NCBI RefSeq assembly: GCF_024868665.1
Contig: NC_079891.1
Location: 31,000,598-31,064,597 of the forward strand
Origin: Triplophysa rosa
Taxonomy: Eukaryota > Chordata > Actinopteri > Cypriniformes > Nemacheilidae
Direction of reading: 5' to 3'
Length of the DNA: 64,000 nucleotides
Made by a program: the position numbers and the translations under genes. The notes beneath the pieces are model-generated. The model did not search any database and was not told the origin of the DNA. It saw nothing but the letters and a program-made list of their open reading frames with translations. Shown here piece after piece: positions 24,006-36,300 of the stretch. Position 1 is the first letter of the stretch, and each line of letters opens with the position of its first letter.

Positions 24006-24073
24006 TAGTGAACTACTTTAAATCTGATACTCTCTTGAAAGTATTTTCCATCATGAGTAGGATTAATCCTTAA

Positions 24074-24317
24074 GCACATTGAGTCCGAAATTTGCGTCCT
24101 AAATTTCCGCACGTTAAAAAATAAATACGACCTCACGTTGTGTCAATCACATTTACACACTTCGTCCGTCATAAAAAAATTCGGACCGGGTTCGATTTTC
24201 TGCGTTTTCACATCCGTAGCAAGCATTTTGAGTGGACTTTTATTACAATTCAGAGACACCGTACAAACGAGAGGCAAATACGAAAAAACGCATACGAATA
24301 TTTCGGACTGTATGTGC
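24074..24317. mobile_element. Possible MITE with GTCCGAAAT inverted ends
   Basis: The left GCACATTGAGTCCGAAAT and right ATTTCGGACTGTATGTGC form an imperfect inverted pair 244 bp apart. The subterminal regions are rich in CG-containing steps. No target duplication found. Confidence 0.5.
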
Positions 24318-24953
24318 AAAGACCTTTATCCTTCAATTCTCTGATTAAATCTCTCAATAACTTGAAGCGTTGTCTGGGAGACCTCCTCTACATGGGGCAC
24401 AATGGAAAATGGGTCCACAGAGGCAAGGCGAGATATGAGCAAGTACTGAGTGATGGAGAAACAGAGGAAGGGAAGCTTGCTTCAAATCTAAACAAAATTG
24501 TTTAGCAGATGGGGAGAGTTAGGGCAACTAATGACATGAGACAACAACCAGAGAGACAGTCTACCACAGGGAAGGAAAGACTGACAGAGAGTGCAAGAAA
24601 CAATGGGGCTGCATTTCGAGCTTCGGCCGTTCGTCAGCACATTCCTGAATGACAACAAAGCATGTCTGAGCCCCTGTTTGAGAGAGCTTTGGCGTTTCAT
24701 AAAGCTCTGTGCCCATCACTGTTGTCAAAAAGGACAAGAGTAACCAAAATGAGAACAGCAATGATGGTCTCAGCCTTTTATACAAAAATCAATAATACCT
24801 TTATTGATCCAGCTCTTGGATATCAAGTAGTCCATAAATCCTTTCCTATGGTGTAACCATAGCAACTGATGAAGTGCAATAAGCGAATAGATTTTGTCGG
24901 CTGTCACCATCAGGACCTGAATTCAGACACAATGAATGAGCTCTGATGGGCAC
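24318..24953. other. Unassigned intronic sequence
   Basis: Moderate GC, no repeats recognised. Overlapping frames on both strands (24140-24505 plus, 24488-24785 minus, 24662-24856 plus) lack domain evidence. Confidence 0.3.
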
Positions 24954-25870
24954 TAGGGATGGTGACGGTGATGAAATTTTCCCACCGGTTATTGACGAGT
25001 AAATGACGCATTTCAGCGTCTGAAATCCGCCCAGGTATCTTAATGGCTGCCCAAGTATATTTGGCATCACATTTTGTCATTTCTATCCATCCGTGATAAT
25101 GACTCTATCTGTGATCGATTAACTAGTGGATCGTTTGCATTCACACAGAAGGCACTGTAGCAATTTAACAGCAATTTTCTGGGATGAATGGGGTTTGAAG
25201 TGATAATATGCCATTTGTGAAGATTATCGGCTTTCAAATTATATCATTTTAAATTCAGTCCCGTCTAAGAGCCATATTGTTAACTGAACACGTATGACTG
25301 CGCGTTCTTCATGTTATGTGCGAGAATAACGTTATACGCAGGTTATTCCCTTACAACTATACCACACTATTTGAGCTTGCCGTCTCACCAACTGTACGTA
25401 CAACACTGGCACACACAGTCACGTACAATAAAGTGGTGAGCGCAGAGATGAGCCGAAATTTCTGCTGCCAAAAATGACGTTATCTGTATTAAATGTCGAA
25501 AATATCTGGCGCCCAATCTCTCCCGTGAGTGCTCGTACTCACTCTCACACCGCTATCAAGGGACGATAATGTCAACCTGTCATAACAACGAATAAAAACT
25601 GATGAATAAAACAAGAAAATCTTATAGCCAGTGGACAGAAAATGAAACGAAAGCTCTGTGATACACTACTGGGCGTGAGCGTGCTCCTTACGCTAAATGG
25701 AGCAGATGCATTCAGATGCATAACTGTAGTCTGGTCTTCAACTAAACTAAGCGATTTATTACTATACAATTTCAAAATGACATTGGGGGTCGGTAACGTG
25801 GTGGGCAAGTAATGTAATCAGAAGGCCGGTGAAGTGGTGAACACAGAGTATCACCGGGGACACAGACTAT
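24954..25870. repeat. Relative of the 16696 element, only left end found
   Basis: It starts TAGGGATGGTGACGGTGATG with CACCGGTTATTGACG downstream, as at 16696. The part at 25680-25760 (TGCATAACTGTAGTCTGGTC and neighbours) resembles 17230-17290. The right border is unclear. Confidence 0.45.
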
Positions 25871-26001
25871 CGCAACAAGCCTAATGGGCACACCAATAGA
25901 GGTTTAAGGGCAGAGCCGAGCTTTCTCTCATGCCTTTGCAGAACCTTAAGAGTAGAAAGTGTCTCCTCAAACAATAAGATACACAATAAGAGCATCCATA
26001 C

Positions 26002-28081
26002 TTGGGCTGGGTGATCTTCCCAAAAAAGCATATCACGATCTTCGTAACAAAGAATCTCGATCCACGATCTGAATTGTAAATATTAACTTTTTTTGCACAT
26101 AGCACTGGTGCTACAGAGGTTTAAAGTTTTGTAGCACAGCAGGCCATACAGTTGTACAGGTAGCACAAGTATAAAACGTCTGTTATCATCTTTAAAAAAC
26201 ACAAATGCAGGTCATCACATAAATAGATTGGTTAACGACTAAGGACATTAGTGTTATATACAAATGGATCAATTATTTCATTACCTGAAATAAACTCTCA
26301 GGGCAACTCTGGACATGATGTTCATGTGTTTATGTCCTCATACAGTGAGACACATACAAATCCAACATAAACTGTGCAACACATTCACTCATACACGCAG
26401 AACCGGCAGATGACAGATTTAAGTAGCAGGATTCCACAGCAAAACGTTTGTTTATGATGTAAAGAAATGGGACATTTTTAGGGTTGGGTACCGAAACCCC
26501 CGGCGCATATGAGTGCGAGGTCTGGTACAAAAATACATAATATGACCAACATCACCGCATGTACTGTAGCAAGTACGGATTCACTGGTAATTTTTCATCG
26601 CACAGACCAATTTATGTCACACAGCCCTGCTGAAAAACACTTCAGTATTAGTTGGTGCCAGAGTCTGCCATGCCTAGTGCTGGGCGGTATGACCAAAATT
26701 TTATATAACGGTGTTTTCCAGAGTTATACCGGTTTCCCAGTACATGGCGGTATTTTTTTTACCACATTTTCTACTGATTGAGAGAGGAAATAGTGCTGTT
26801 GATTGACTTAAAATGCCCTTTCATACTGTCATGGTGAAAGTGATAGTATCCCCTATAATAACTGCAAAGTTTAGACTTCTTTAACAACTGAATAGCATGC
26901 GAAGGTAACTTGCATACATAATATTTAAGCAAATAAATAGAGAACAGGGCTCGAAATTAACTTTTTTCCTTGGAAGCACTGGTGCTCAAGAGTTAGGAGC
27001 ATCCACCCAAAAATTAATATTTGAATAGTTGAAAACAAAATAGTAACAATTTACCATTAAAACATGCATGTGATGTCTGTTGTGTTTTACATAGTCACAA
27101 TGGCTTCATGATTTCCTGAAATCATATTTTTTAATCATAAAACAAAGGCTTAAATTAGATATGTGAGAGGAAAGCGATCGCATCATGCTGTCAATCCTCC
27201 TTACGGACCCTTATTTATCATCAAAGCATATAGAGAAACAGTTCGAACTAAAAACACATCATATTATATGCTTATATTGAGCAGATATGAGGGGAACACG
27301 AGCGTCTTTTGAAAATGTTTGTTCGTGAGTATATTTAATATGACGTAATGCGAACTTGCAATTGTTACACTTATGCTGCTGTTCAGCCGCGAGGTGTGCG
27401 CTCCCATTGCGACGGGAAAGAAATATGTAACGTCACCGCTCATGCGCGCAGACATCCAAACGCCTCCGTTTAGCACATGTTTATATAGAAAAATTATGAT
27501 AAAGTAGTGCCGTGGCACACAAAGACGCATTCTATGTGAATGGCCGGTCACAGTGAAACAGTGAAAAGGGACCCCACTGAAACAGTGTCACGCTGCGCCG
27601 CGTTCCGCACGTTGTTTAAGCGACATACACCGGTAATGCGGTATATTAAAAATTCATATCATAACAAAAATACACACCGGTATTCGGTATGAACCGGTAT
27701 ATCGCCCAGCACTAGCCATGTCGCTAACTTACTGATTTGTTTTCAATTACGTCACACATGGAAACATGCGAGACAGACACGTGATATATTTTGGACAATC
27801 AGCACAGCCATCTAGCAGAAAATCATTAAGCTGTTCAACTTCACGCGGCGCTTCGCAGACCTCGCAGCACGGCGAGAGTGATTCGAAAGCATACAGAGCT
27901 CTCTGCTCTCGCAGTGCTTCAATATACGCCAATGGGTCTGTGCAGCACTGAATGATTTTGAAACACACCTCTTGTTTTAGACGACAGACAAGATCATGAT
28001 CCTAGCGATTCTGTTGAAAAGTGGATTGAGGACGCCTTCAAGATCGATCGCGATTTAAGATCGTCAAATCGCCCACCCCTT
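26002..28081. mobile_element. hAT element with another hAT nested inside
   Basis: ATCCATAC flanks both sides (25994-26001, 28082-28089), a perfect 8-bp duplication. The left end is TTGGGCTGGGTGATCTTCC; the right end complements AAGGGGTGGGCGAT. It is the inverse-orientation, longer relative of 15931-16201. A second element (26675-27714) is inserted within. The 73-codon minus frame at 27747-27968 matches no transposase domain. Confidence 0.85.
26675..27714. mobile_element. Nested hAT element (TAGTGCTGGGCGGTAT)
   Basis: The left terminus TAGTGCTGGGCGGTATGACC and the right terminus GGTATATCGCCCAGCACTA are inverted. The flanking octamers GCCATGCC (26667-26674) and GCCATGTC (27715-27722) match at seven of eight. 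ACCGGTAT-type subterminal repeats appear at both sides. Non-coding. Confidence 0.85.
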
Positions 28082-28089
28082 ATCCATAC

Positions 28090-29649
28090 ATAGACCTTTT
28101 CATGTTCTGGGTAAAGTGGAGCCAGTGACACACAGTGACTACTGTCTGAATTTCTATTTTAACCAATTTGCCCCTTAAGAAAACAAACAGCACTTTTCCT
28201 CAAATGCGTCAGAGTGAGGCAAACACCGGCAAAAGAAAGCTTAAGACAAAAACAGTTTGATCTTTTCTACTCCAAAGGAAAGAGAAAAAACAGCCTCAAA
28301 TTACTTTGGCAGGGCAATGAAAGGCCCACGGGTTAGCGGTTTGAGCAGATAGGACTTAAAATACAGCTGCTGCCACAAAACCAATAAATGGAAAAAAAAC
28401 AGAGCACTTTTAACCTTTTAAACCCATGGTTGTTGAATATTGCTACTGTTGCTGTGGACAGGGAGGGGCCCCCCTGTTTTCGGGTGTCCACTGTCTCGTG
28501 GAGGCCCGTTCTGGACTCCCATGGTTTCAATCTGTGGGAAAAGAGTGCTGAATCTTCAGGCCAAACCAAGCTCTCATTATAGTCCCAATTTAAGCACAAC
28601 TACAGCGAGCTTTGAGGAATGACTCTCCGTATCAATCAAGCCACAGAATGCCGACTGACTTTAATTTGGGACGATTATTTTATTTTATCTCATGAATTCT
28701 GTCACAGTATGTTAAAGATGATCCCAGACTTATATTTTTCAACACAGGAAATATGAAAACGATCTATTACGCCAATCAGGAAAACCTCACTCTCATTAGG
28801 GCTGTAAAAAAAGTGCACAAAAGTGATGCTTCAAAAGTGATGAGCTGTGTCAGAACTATTCATGAATCCTTTCTTTTCGGGACCACGAATAGAGAAAGTT
28901 GACTTTATTTTCGATTGAAACTGTGACATAGCCTTTGGTCACCATCACCACATTTTAGTACCAAGTCAAACATCTTAGCTGATCGATGTCAGATGTGCCG
29001 AGAGTTTAAAACCAAGGGACAATCGAAAAAAAAAAAAGAATGGACGATTTACAGCGAGCGTCCCTCGAAGAAAAGCTTTCCGCAATCCAACAAAATACTA
29101 AAAGATACACTTATCCAAAATCACAAACACATTTATCATCACACCCGAGTATCTCTTATTGGAGGCACTATACATATATAAACACAAACACACACATATT
29201 TTTTTTTTTTAAGTAGGGTGAATTGACATCCCTAAAGTGTCCCAAGTACCTAAATTTGCCAAAATCCAATGTAAAAGTGTCAAGTGCTGATATCAGATCT
29301 GCATTCATCGGCATCCAGCATTCCCACAGATCATTTAATATCTCCTCTGTTTATATAAGGGACTTTCTGCAGAAACGGTCGTGAACTCAAACACCCACAA
29401 TGATGCTCTCAGTTATGATGGTAGATGAGAGATAAATCTGAACTGGTCTTTTGGCATTGAGTGCAGTTAGTGTGAAAGACTGTCTTTATCTCCCTGAGAA
29501 ATTAAAGGTACATCAATGACAAATGGTTACTTATGAAGACTGATCTACAAAGAAAAGAAAGACCTTTATCATTTTACTCCCTCAATATGTATAACTATTT
29601 TCAGTAGCATGTTTTTTAAGGCTGTGGGGGGAACTATACAATAAAGGTA
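28090..29649. other. Unassigned intronic sequence
   Basis: No element ends or gene recognised. A GC-moderate block at 28380-28620 is open in several frames without family resemblance. A short AC/T-run simple repeat lies near 29180-29212. Confidence 0.35.
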
Positions 29650-29895
29650 TAGTACAAAAGAAATCAGTCATTTATTCACCCTCATGTAATCCAAAACATG
29701 TATTTGACTCTTTCTTCTGTGGAACACCAAGATATTTTGAGAAATGTCTCAGTGGTTTTGTGTACATACAATGGAAGTCAATGGGGCCTACTGTTGTTTG
29801 GTTCAGTAACATTGTTCAAAATATCTTCTTTTGTGTTCTGCAGAAGAAAGAAAGTCATACAGGCTTGGAATGACATAAGGTTGAAAACATCACAG
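29650..29895. repeat. Truncated copy of the 4019-type MITE
   Basis: Shares CATTTATTCACCCTCATG, TCTTCTGTGGAACACCAAG, ACAATGGAAGTCAATGGGG and AAAATATCTTCTTTTGTG with the element at 4019-4291, but TTAA termini are lost. Confidence 0.65.
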
Positions 29896-30699
29896 AATAT
29901 TTTGTTGAACTCAGAGGTTGAATTTTGTTGAACTCAGAGGCGATATACTTTTTTATTATCTGTAATTTTGACGGACAGGCTTGTAAAAAAGCTGTCAAAA
30001 TCTATTATTACCAGTCAATATGGTGCAAGGTGGCGTTACGTGCTAATAAACATGTTTGTGACGTCATCACGCTGTACTTGCGTTTACGCTCTAAACTTAC
30101 TGTACTTTATTACAACTGAATGCCCAATAAAGCTGTTGTTGTTCATATATTTAATATTTCTGTTGTCAGACATAAAATAATAATAACAGACAAATGTTTA
30201 TGTTTATATGTCCAGTCAGTAACAATGACATGTGCTTGTAAATGCTATTTTGTACTCACTCACAAGTAAGTTTGGTCATGAATGTGCTGCTTCTGCCGCT
30301 CACTGAACAGAGAAGACGCCGAGAGACATTTTTCCACTCACTGTAAGCTAATGCTTATCCATTTTCTGAAGGAAATACTCTGTAAACACCTCACCACTGC
30401 GCGCCTGTGTATATATGGGTTCACAACGCAGGTGCTGAGTGACAGATGCATCACCTCGAGTCTCCGCTGACCAAGTGTGCGTTTTCGAAAACGCACCAGG
30501 CATTTGTAAGGAAGCTAATGAATGGGAAACACACGTCCCTTCGCAATTGTGTTCAGGCCTCAGGGCAGGGGTAGTAGCCTATAATCACGTTCTAATGAAA
30601 GGAATAAGGAAATGACAAAACGGGGAATTACAAATTGCCCTTATTGTAATCCGTCAAAATGACGGTCGTCGGACGGCCTTCAGATTTTTCAGTCACTGG

Positions 30700-31682
30700 T
30701 AGAGGTGGGCGGAATGGCCAAAAATCTATTTCACGGAATGAGTAATTTTATTTCACGGTAACGATATATTTCATGAAACAATCTCCCATTATAATTTTAT
30801 ATTTTATACCTCATTTTTCTTAGATTGATTTAACTAATTTATTTATTACAGTTCATTTAAATGCTCACCATAGTTAAAATGTAGGCAAGTTATGAAAATG
30901 TACTAAAGATATCAAATTAAGTTCTGATAATCAGATGTATTATTTATTCATATTTATCTTCTGGCTATATCATATATATACAGTAGGAAGATAGACAACA
31001 TATATAACAATAAAGTATGAATATGCACAAACAATGAGAGTACAGTATATGACTAGTGTTATAAACTGGTGTTCATGGGGTCTGTACTGTAGGTCTTTAT
31101 CGCTCTTCACTCTCTATTAGATGAGCAATTTTAGTGTGTTGCGACTCTCTGTCTTTAGGTTTGTTTATTCTCGGGCTTGTTTTTGCACTGCGAGTCTCTG
31201 GTGACTCCTCACGCGTCTCCCAAAACTGGAGGTAGAAGCGCGTCACATCAAAGCGCTCACGCGCTCGCGAGCATCATCGCGCATTTCAACGCAAGTTTCA
31301 CCTTGGCTCGCCTGAAGTTAAACTTTATAAAACTATTAACAGCTTTTCAAAACAACCTGACTTCTGAAATACGTGTTGAGAATGAGCTTTTTTAAATGCT
31401 GGCACAGATCCCTGCACGAGCACTGCGGGTGAGAAAAGCGCCGGACTGGAGCGGATCACTAAACTACAGACTGAAAGAAGGTCAAAAGAATGTTTGATAG
31501 GTTCATTTGTTACGGGTGGATTAATTCATTAGTTTTTCTCAGAATAGCGCCTAATTTGCAGAGCGCCGAGTTAACCACGCCTACTTATTTACATTCCGCG
31601 GATTACACGGACTAGAAAAATCTCTTACGGTTGACATTTTATTCCGCGGTAACGGAATATTCCGTCATTCCGCCCAGCCCTA
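30700..31682. mobile_element. hAT element (TAGAGGTGGGCGGAATG), perfect 8-bp duplication
   Basis: It starts TAGAGGTGGGCGGAATGGCC and ends CATTCCGCCCAGCCCTA. GTCACTGG flanks both sides (30692-30699, 31683-31690). ATTTCACGG and TTCCGCGG subterminal repeats are visible. The open frame at 31177-31395 has no transposase features. Confidence 0.9.
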
Positions 31683-31690
31683 GTCACTGG

Positions 31691-34600
31691 TAAAAAAAAA
31701 ATCTGTCAATGACAGAAATTTTCAGTTAACGCGACCTCTGGTTGAACTATCCTCTTAACCATAAAAGCTAAAAATGTACAGCAACGTATGAAGAGTTCAG
31801 ATGGAAACGTGTAATGTAATGCTACGTTAGCCCGCGACTGATATTGGACTTTTCATGGTCAATTGATTTGGTAGCGTAATGCTACACAGTTTTACGTGTT
31901 TCAAACAGTCATACAGTCGTCGTTTAAAAAGTAAATTTGTAACAAAATTATTCCATATTGTGGCTTTAAGTTTTTTCCATTATTCTATGCTTATGTGACA
32001 GGAACAGTAAAAAGTTAAGTAAAAAAAAACTATTTTATTGCAATTTTTTTTAAATTGACTTATTTTATTATCTTTAAACAAAAATCAACTTGTACAAGTC
32101 CCTGGTGAAGAGGTGTCTACACCGCAGCGAAATGAAGCCCAGCAAAGCAAAGCTAATAGGTGAGCTGCTGCAAGGGAATTTCAGTGCTAGCAATCAATGT
32201 ATCCTTTACATAAACTTATCTCATGGATGCTTAGCATCAGCAGCCCGTGCTCTTTGGAAAGGAGGCGAAAACGGCTTGACCCGTGGTTTCCCTGCTTTTT
32301 TTCAGATTTTTTAAATTGTTATTTGATGAAAAAACTTTCTGACGGAAATAAACTTTGCCGGTTCTTCTGTGTTTTCGTTTTGTCATAATTTGTTAATTAT
32401 TTAAGTTATTTTCTTGGCTGTTTATTTTATGCTTTGGATTTATATTATTAAATTGTTTCTCCATTGTCCAAAACGCTGCAGGTTCGTGAAAATGTGATCA
32501 TATGTGAATGCAGGTGCTGTTGTTGATCTTTTCGCTATGCTGCTACTTGCATGTTAAAATAAATCTGTGAATTTTTTTTTGTATTTTTAACGTGTCACAG
32601 ACCCTCGTCAACTGTCTCATTTCGAAGTCTGCGTCCTCCAGATGGTCGCATGCAAATGCGTTTGCGGCCTTCGAAATGAGACGCGGCATGAATTTTTATT
32701 TAATTCCAATTTAATATTAAAATCTTATCAGTTAACGGTTAATGTTCGGATAACGAGTGTCGGTTCTCGGTAAGGGAAATTAACCGAAATGAGCATCCCT
32801 ACATTGGAGTATAATAAAAAACATCATTATAGAAGAAAAAAGTCAGACGCACTTAGAGGCTTTTGTATCTTAACTCTCTTCATATTTAAAACAACACAAT
32901 ACAATGTTCAATTAAACAAAACTATTCATTTGTGAAGAATAAAACACATGACAACAGCACTGAATCTATAAGAGAAGTGGCTGTTCCATCAAAGGCTCCA
33001 ATAATGTATGATCAAACACAAACCCAACAGCCAGTCTGCCAGCATCAAATTTGGTGGTAGAACTGTAACGCTATATTCAAAACACCATCAGCACGGCTTT
33101 TCCAAATGAAAAGCCACAACCACAGTACATAAGAATTATTTAAAGAGACACTGCTTTTCAAGCTAATAGGAGTCACAATTGAGGCAAAGGAGGACGCAGC
33201 CAAGAGGAACATTGGTTTTGTGTATTAGCCAAGAAAAGTCACTTTGCTTCCTTCCCCATAAGGTAAAGTACGTAAAAAATTCTGTTAATTTGTTACTTTT
33301 GGCCTGATGCTACTTAAGGTTCTCCTTAAGGAAAATAAGGAAAAACTGACAAGGATGTACCAGAGCATCGTTTTGAGTGAAATAAACTTTATTATGTCCA
33401 TACCGTAAAAAACTGACTAGAGAAAATGGCCCAAGGCATCATGGCAATTACACACAGAAAAATTGGACTAATTGGATTTTAAACGCCCAAGACCAAACCT
33501 TGAAGAATATTAAAACCACCATTAAAACCAGGATTTCAGTGGTTAAAATAAAGAAAGAGCCTAAAGAACAAATGCAAACAGAAACCTGTTTATCTGCAGT
33601 TAAAAAGGTGGCCTAAGGTTAACAATCTCACTAACATTAAAAACTCAGTCTGAACAGACAAAACTAAATCTACACACCAAATTTGTCTAACACCAATGGT
33701 TTCATGCAAACTTGATGAGTCAACATTTTTTGACATGTCAAGCAAACAATTGTGTCAAACCTCAAAACCTAAAACTTTATCGGGTGCATATCCAACCACA
33801 CTCACAACATAAGTTAACCAGTTGAACTTTAATTTTAGGTCAAAATATAAGCTTAACCTCCCACCATTCAATTCCATGTGAAACTCACTTAAAACTGAAA
33901 GAAAAACCTTGCAGTAAGTGCATTCAGTATGGCTTCGTGATTGGAAAATTAAAGAGAACAAACAGTCAAGTAATAGATCTAGGACATCATGGGCACAATG
34001 ATTATAACGTTTGAAGGAATATTTCACAAACACATCCGCAACAGGAAGTCCAACTTGGCCTCTGTGACAAAAACCATGTAAAACCATGCTTGAAACTATG
34101 GCCGACCTCAAAGGTCTCTCAACATAAAGCTGAGGTCCTACATATCAGCATGGTTCAAAGACCGGGCCAAATGGCCCGTGATAAATGGATGTATGGCCAG
34201 TCTAAATATCTAAACCACTAAAGCAGTGGATGCTGTGGGGCAGACACGCAGCAGACCTAAATGTAAAAAAGCCTATACTTTTCTGCACTAAAACCACAGA
34301 CTAGAACGTAAAAGTCTGAACAGAAATAGCATAAGTCTGTGAAGGATGAACTACAGGGAAAAACATTACAGAATGCCCAAACAGCTAGAGTACACCAGCA
34401 TCAACAAAAATGTATATATGGACAGAAATGACAAGCACTTCCAGTACGGGAATAAAACTAAAGCTAAAAAGTAAATCTGTACAGATTTAGATGCATGCAC
34501 GCAACAGGCGTTTGCTTTGATCTGCATCCCTTAACCATGCAGATATGCACAACGTTCATATTGCAGTCACTATTCAAAGCCTTTCATGACTTCACATAGC

Positions 34601-34782
34601 ACACTTTTGCCAGTAGTGTTAAACTCTAAGCAAGTGTTAGAGAGAGAGATTATTCCTCTTGGCATCGCATTCAATGCCTGCCTCATTGGTGCCTGTTTTA
34701 AAGAAGGCATGCAAGAAACTTTAAACAAATCAGGTTGGGCACAAATTTCCCTCCTGAATAAAACAATACAAGATTAAAATGT
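31691..34782. other. Unassigned intronic sequence
   Basis: A hAT-like right end (ACCGAAATGAGCATCCCTA) closes at about 32802; its left partner was not found. The 118-codon minus frame at 33755-34111 has no recognisable domain. An exact TCF/LEF core CTTTGATCT lies at 34515-34523. Otherwise nothing recognised. Confidence 0.35.
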
Positions 34783-35020
34783 TGTCCATTATAAATCCAT
34801 TATGAACCACCAGCTGTTTACAATTAAAACCACTACAAATTTTATGTTGTGTTTTGTGGTCTTATTAAAGTGGGATTTAATGGCGTTCTGTTGGTTCACA
34901 TCAGAGAGATAACATTCCACCAACACAATAGAGACCATTATAGTTCCCATTAAAACTAAGACAATTCTCTTTATAACCCTTAAATCCATTATAATATGTA
35001 ATGGTGTTTGTTTTTTCAGC
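34783..35020. repeat. CCATTA/TAATGG-rich repeat
   Basis: Repeated CCATTATA, CCATTAAAAC and their complements in both orientations give a foldback-prone block. The same vocabulary occurs at 39830-40320 and 40615-40880, so it is a dispersed family. Confidence 0.55.
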
Positions 35021-35602
35021 ATGGAAAATGCAACATTTTCTTAGTGCACATGAAAACTTCATAAACAATTCATAAACAATGCAACTTGACCAAAATAGTA
35101 TGTACACTCCAAATATCTACTGGCACATTTAGAAGATACAATTCAAGCAAGATTACAGCATTATACAACAACTAAACTTTTAGATGCATACTCTGTTTGA
35201 ACATTCACGTTTGACATTATATTACACTGACTGCAATAGCTACATTAGGAAGTTGAATTATTGGTATCAATAACCTTTGACATGGCACATGACACAAAGT
35301 TTAGTTAAACTGTGCATGCTCTTACTTCCCTGCAGGCTACATCACCACTAATGCAAACCACGCATCAAAGTAACTTTTTGCAAGTACGTTGGCATGTTAG
35401 GGAATCGGAGGTTTTGCAAGACAAGAGGCCATTTTGCGACCGCATAGATCGCAGGGCTCGTTCCATCCCAAGTGCAACCCCACACCCCCTTCAAAGGGAA
35501 GAAAAACTAAAGTTGCGAACGGACAACACCGGAATGAATTCAGACACGCGGTAAGTGCGTCAAATCCTCGCGCAAGTGCACGTGATAGGTGAAGAAACAT
35601 AC

Positions 35603-35824
35603 TTGCACGATCTCGCCCTCGGCGCTGATAGTGGCTCCGGCTCGGGAGAAGCTGCCTTGCAGACCTGTCGTGTACGTGGTATAATCACCATTTGGGCTCG
35701 ATTCAAAAAGCACAACTTCCACAAAGGCAGTATCCTTGGCCAGGACGCTTCCCAGGACCCAAAACAACACCAAGACCACCGAATCAGCACCACGACCGAA
35801 CCCAGTTCTCGGAAAAATCTTCAT
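35603..35824 (-). CDS. znrf3: znrf3 exon 1: E3 ubiquitin ligase ZNRF3, N-terminus
   Basis: This encodes the first 74 residues of ZNRF3, a single-pass membrane RING E3 ligase. With R-spondin and LGR receptors it controls turnover of Frizzled and LRP6 and so damps Wnt signalling. Residues 1-29 form a signal peptide with a hydrophobic core (SVVLVLFWVLGSVLA). The mature start KDTAFVEVVLFESSPNGDY, then TTYTTGL, SRAGATISAEGEIVQ, is the strongly conserved start of the ZNRF3/RNF43 ectodomain. The ATG at 35824 has an A at -3. The frame stays open upstream only from a TTG at 35875, so this ATG is chosen. The exon ends in CAA|GTATGT, phase 0. Later exons (protease-associated domain remainder, TM, RING) lie outside the window or were not found. 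Head-to-head with xbp1 about 13.7 kb away, as expected from tetrapod synteny. Confidence 0.92.
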
Positions 35825-36300
35825 CTTGCCGGTTGGGTAGGCGCCGATCGGAACATAATTTCCAAGCGTCCTCAAAAAAGTGTCGATTCAGAAATCAGAC
35901 TCGAGAGAGCGCGAGCTCCTCGAAAAGCGGGTAAAAAAGAGGGGAAAATAAACGCAGTGGACGTTGGGAAATGAGAGTAACAATCATTAATCGAGAATAA
36001 AACTTTGTCCTTGAAAAGATTGTCGTGGCTTATTTCACCATTGCAGCCCGGACTATCGCGTTGCTCGCGCGCTCGCTTGTGCCTAGCTGGCCGCTCTCGC
36101 TCTCTCTACGGAGCAGATCGCCTTTGATCTGGGAACACGTGATTCCTTTTTTTTTTTCCTCGCTACAAAGGGTTAACCCCGCCCACCGATCTTCCTGACC
36201 CTACTGGATCGTTAAGGAGGAGCGACGTTGTTCGCGTGATTCATGCGCAGAAATTTGGGTGCGTGTTTGTAACTTTAAAGTTAATTGCTGAAATTGTTCT
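35825..36300 (-). promoter_or_regulatory. znrf3: znrf3 5' leader and proximal promoter region
   Basis: A CpG-rich stretch relative to its surroundings lies immediately upstream of the start codon. It holds CTTTGATCT at 36122-36130, an exact TCF/LEF core, and a CACGTG E-box at 36136-36141. No TATA box is placed with confidence, and the transcription start is not determinable. A TCF site here agrees with ZNRF3 being a Wnt target gene; the function of this copy is inferred. Confidence 0.55.

Larger units (their letters stand above)
21014..24021. mobile_element. Composite TTAA-bounded element with three nested elements
   Basis: The left border is TTAAAGGCAGTTAACCC and the right border TAGTGAACTACTTTAA, TTAA on both sides, matching the shorter element at 16459-17451. 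Within it lie a TTAA palindrome (22116-22519) and two hAT MITEs (22569-22941, 23049-24005). At 21735-21905 there are diverged copies of the ACTGCGCAGCTCGCGCTG unit seen in the hAT minisatellites. No transposase frame is recognisable. Confidence 0.6.
1..35602 (-). other. znrf3: Presumed znrf3 intron 1 (partial)
   Basis: The znrf3 exon 1 donor at 35602/35601 opens leftward, and no minus-strand open frame to the left resembles the next part of the ectodomain. I therefore infer that the whole stretch is first intron, continuing off the window. A very long first intron is known for this gene in mammals. The contents are mostly transposable elements listed separately, with a few unique GC-moderate islands. 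Not excluded: a small nested gene or a short exon that I failed to recognise. Confidence 0.6.

Noticed and set aside
33755..34111. 118-codon minus-strand frame as a possible next znrf3 exon
   Set aside because: The expected continuation of the ZNRF3 ectodomain after GEIVQ is not present and the composition is that of intron.
35397..35974. Several overlapping frames around znrf3 exon 1 (both strands)
   Set aside because: Shadows of the true exon: only the minus frame starting at 35824 has the signal peptide and ectodomain residues. The upstream extension to 35875 begins at TTG.
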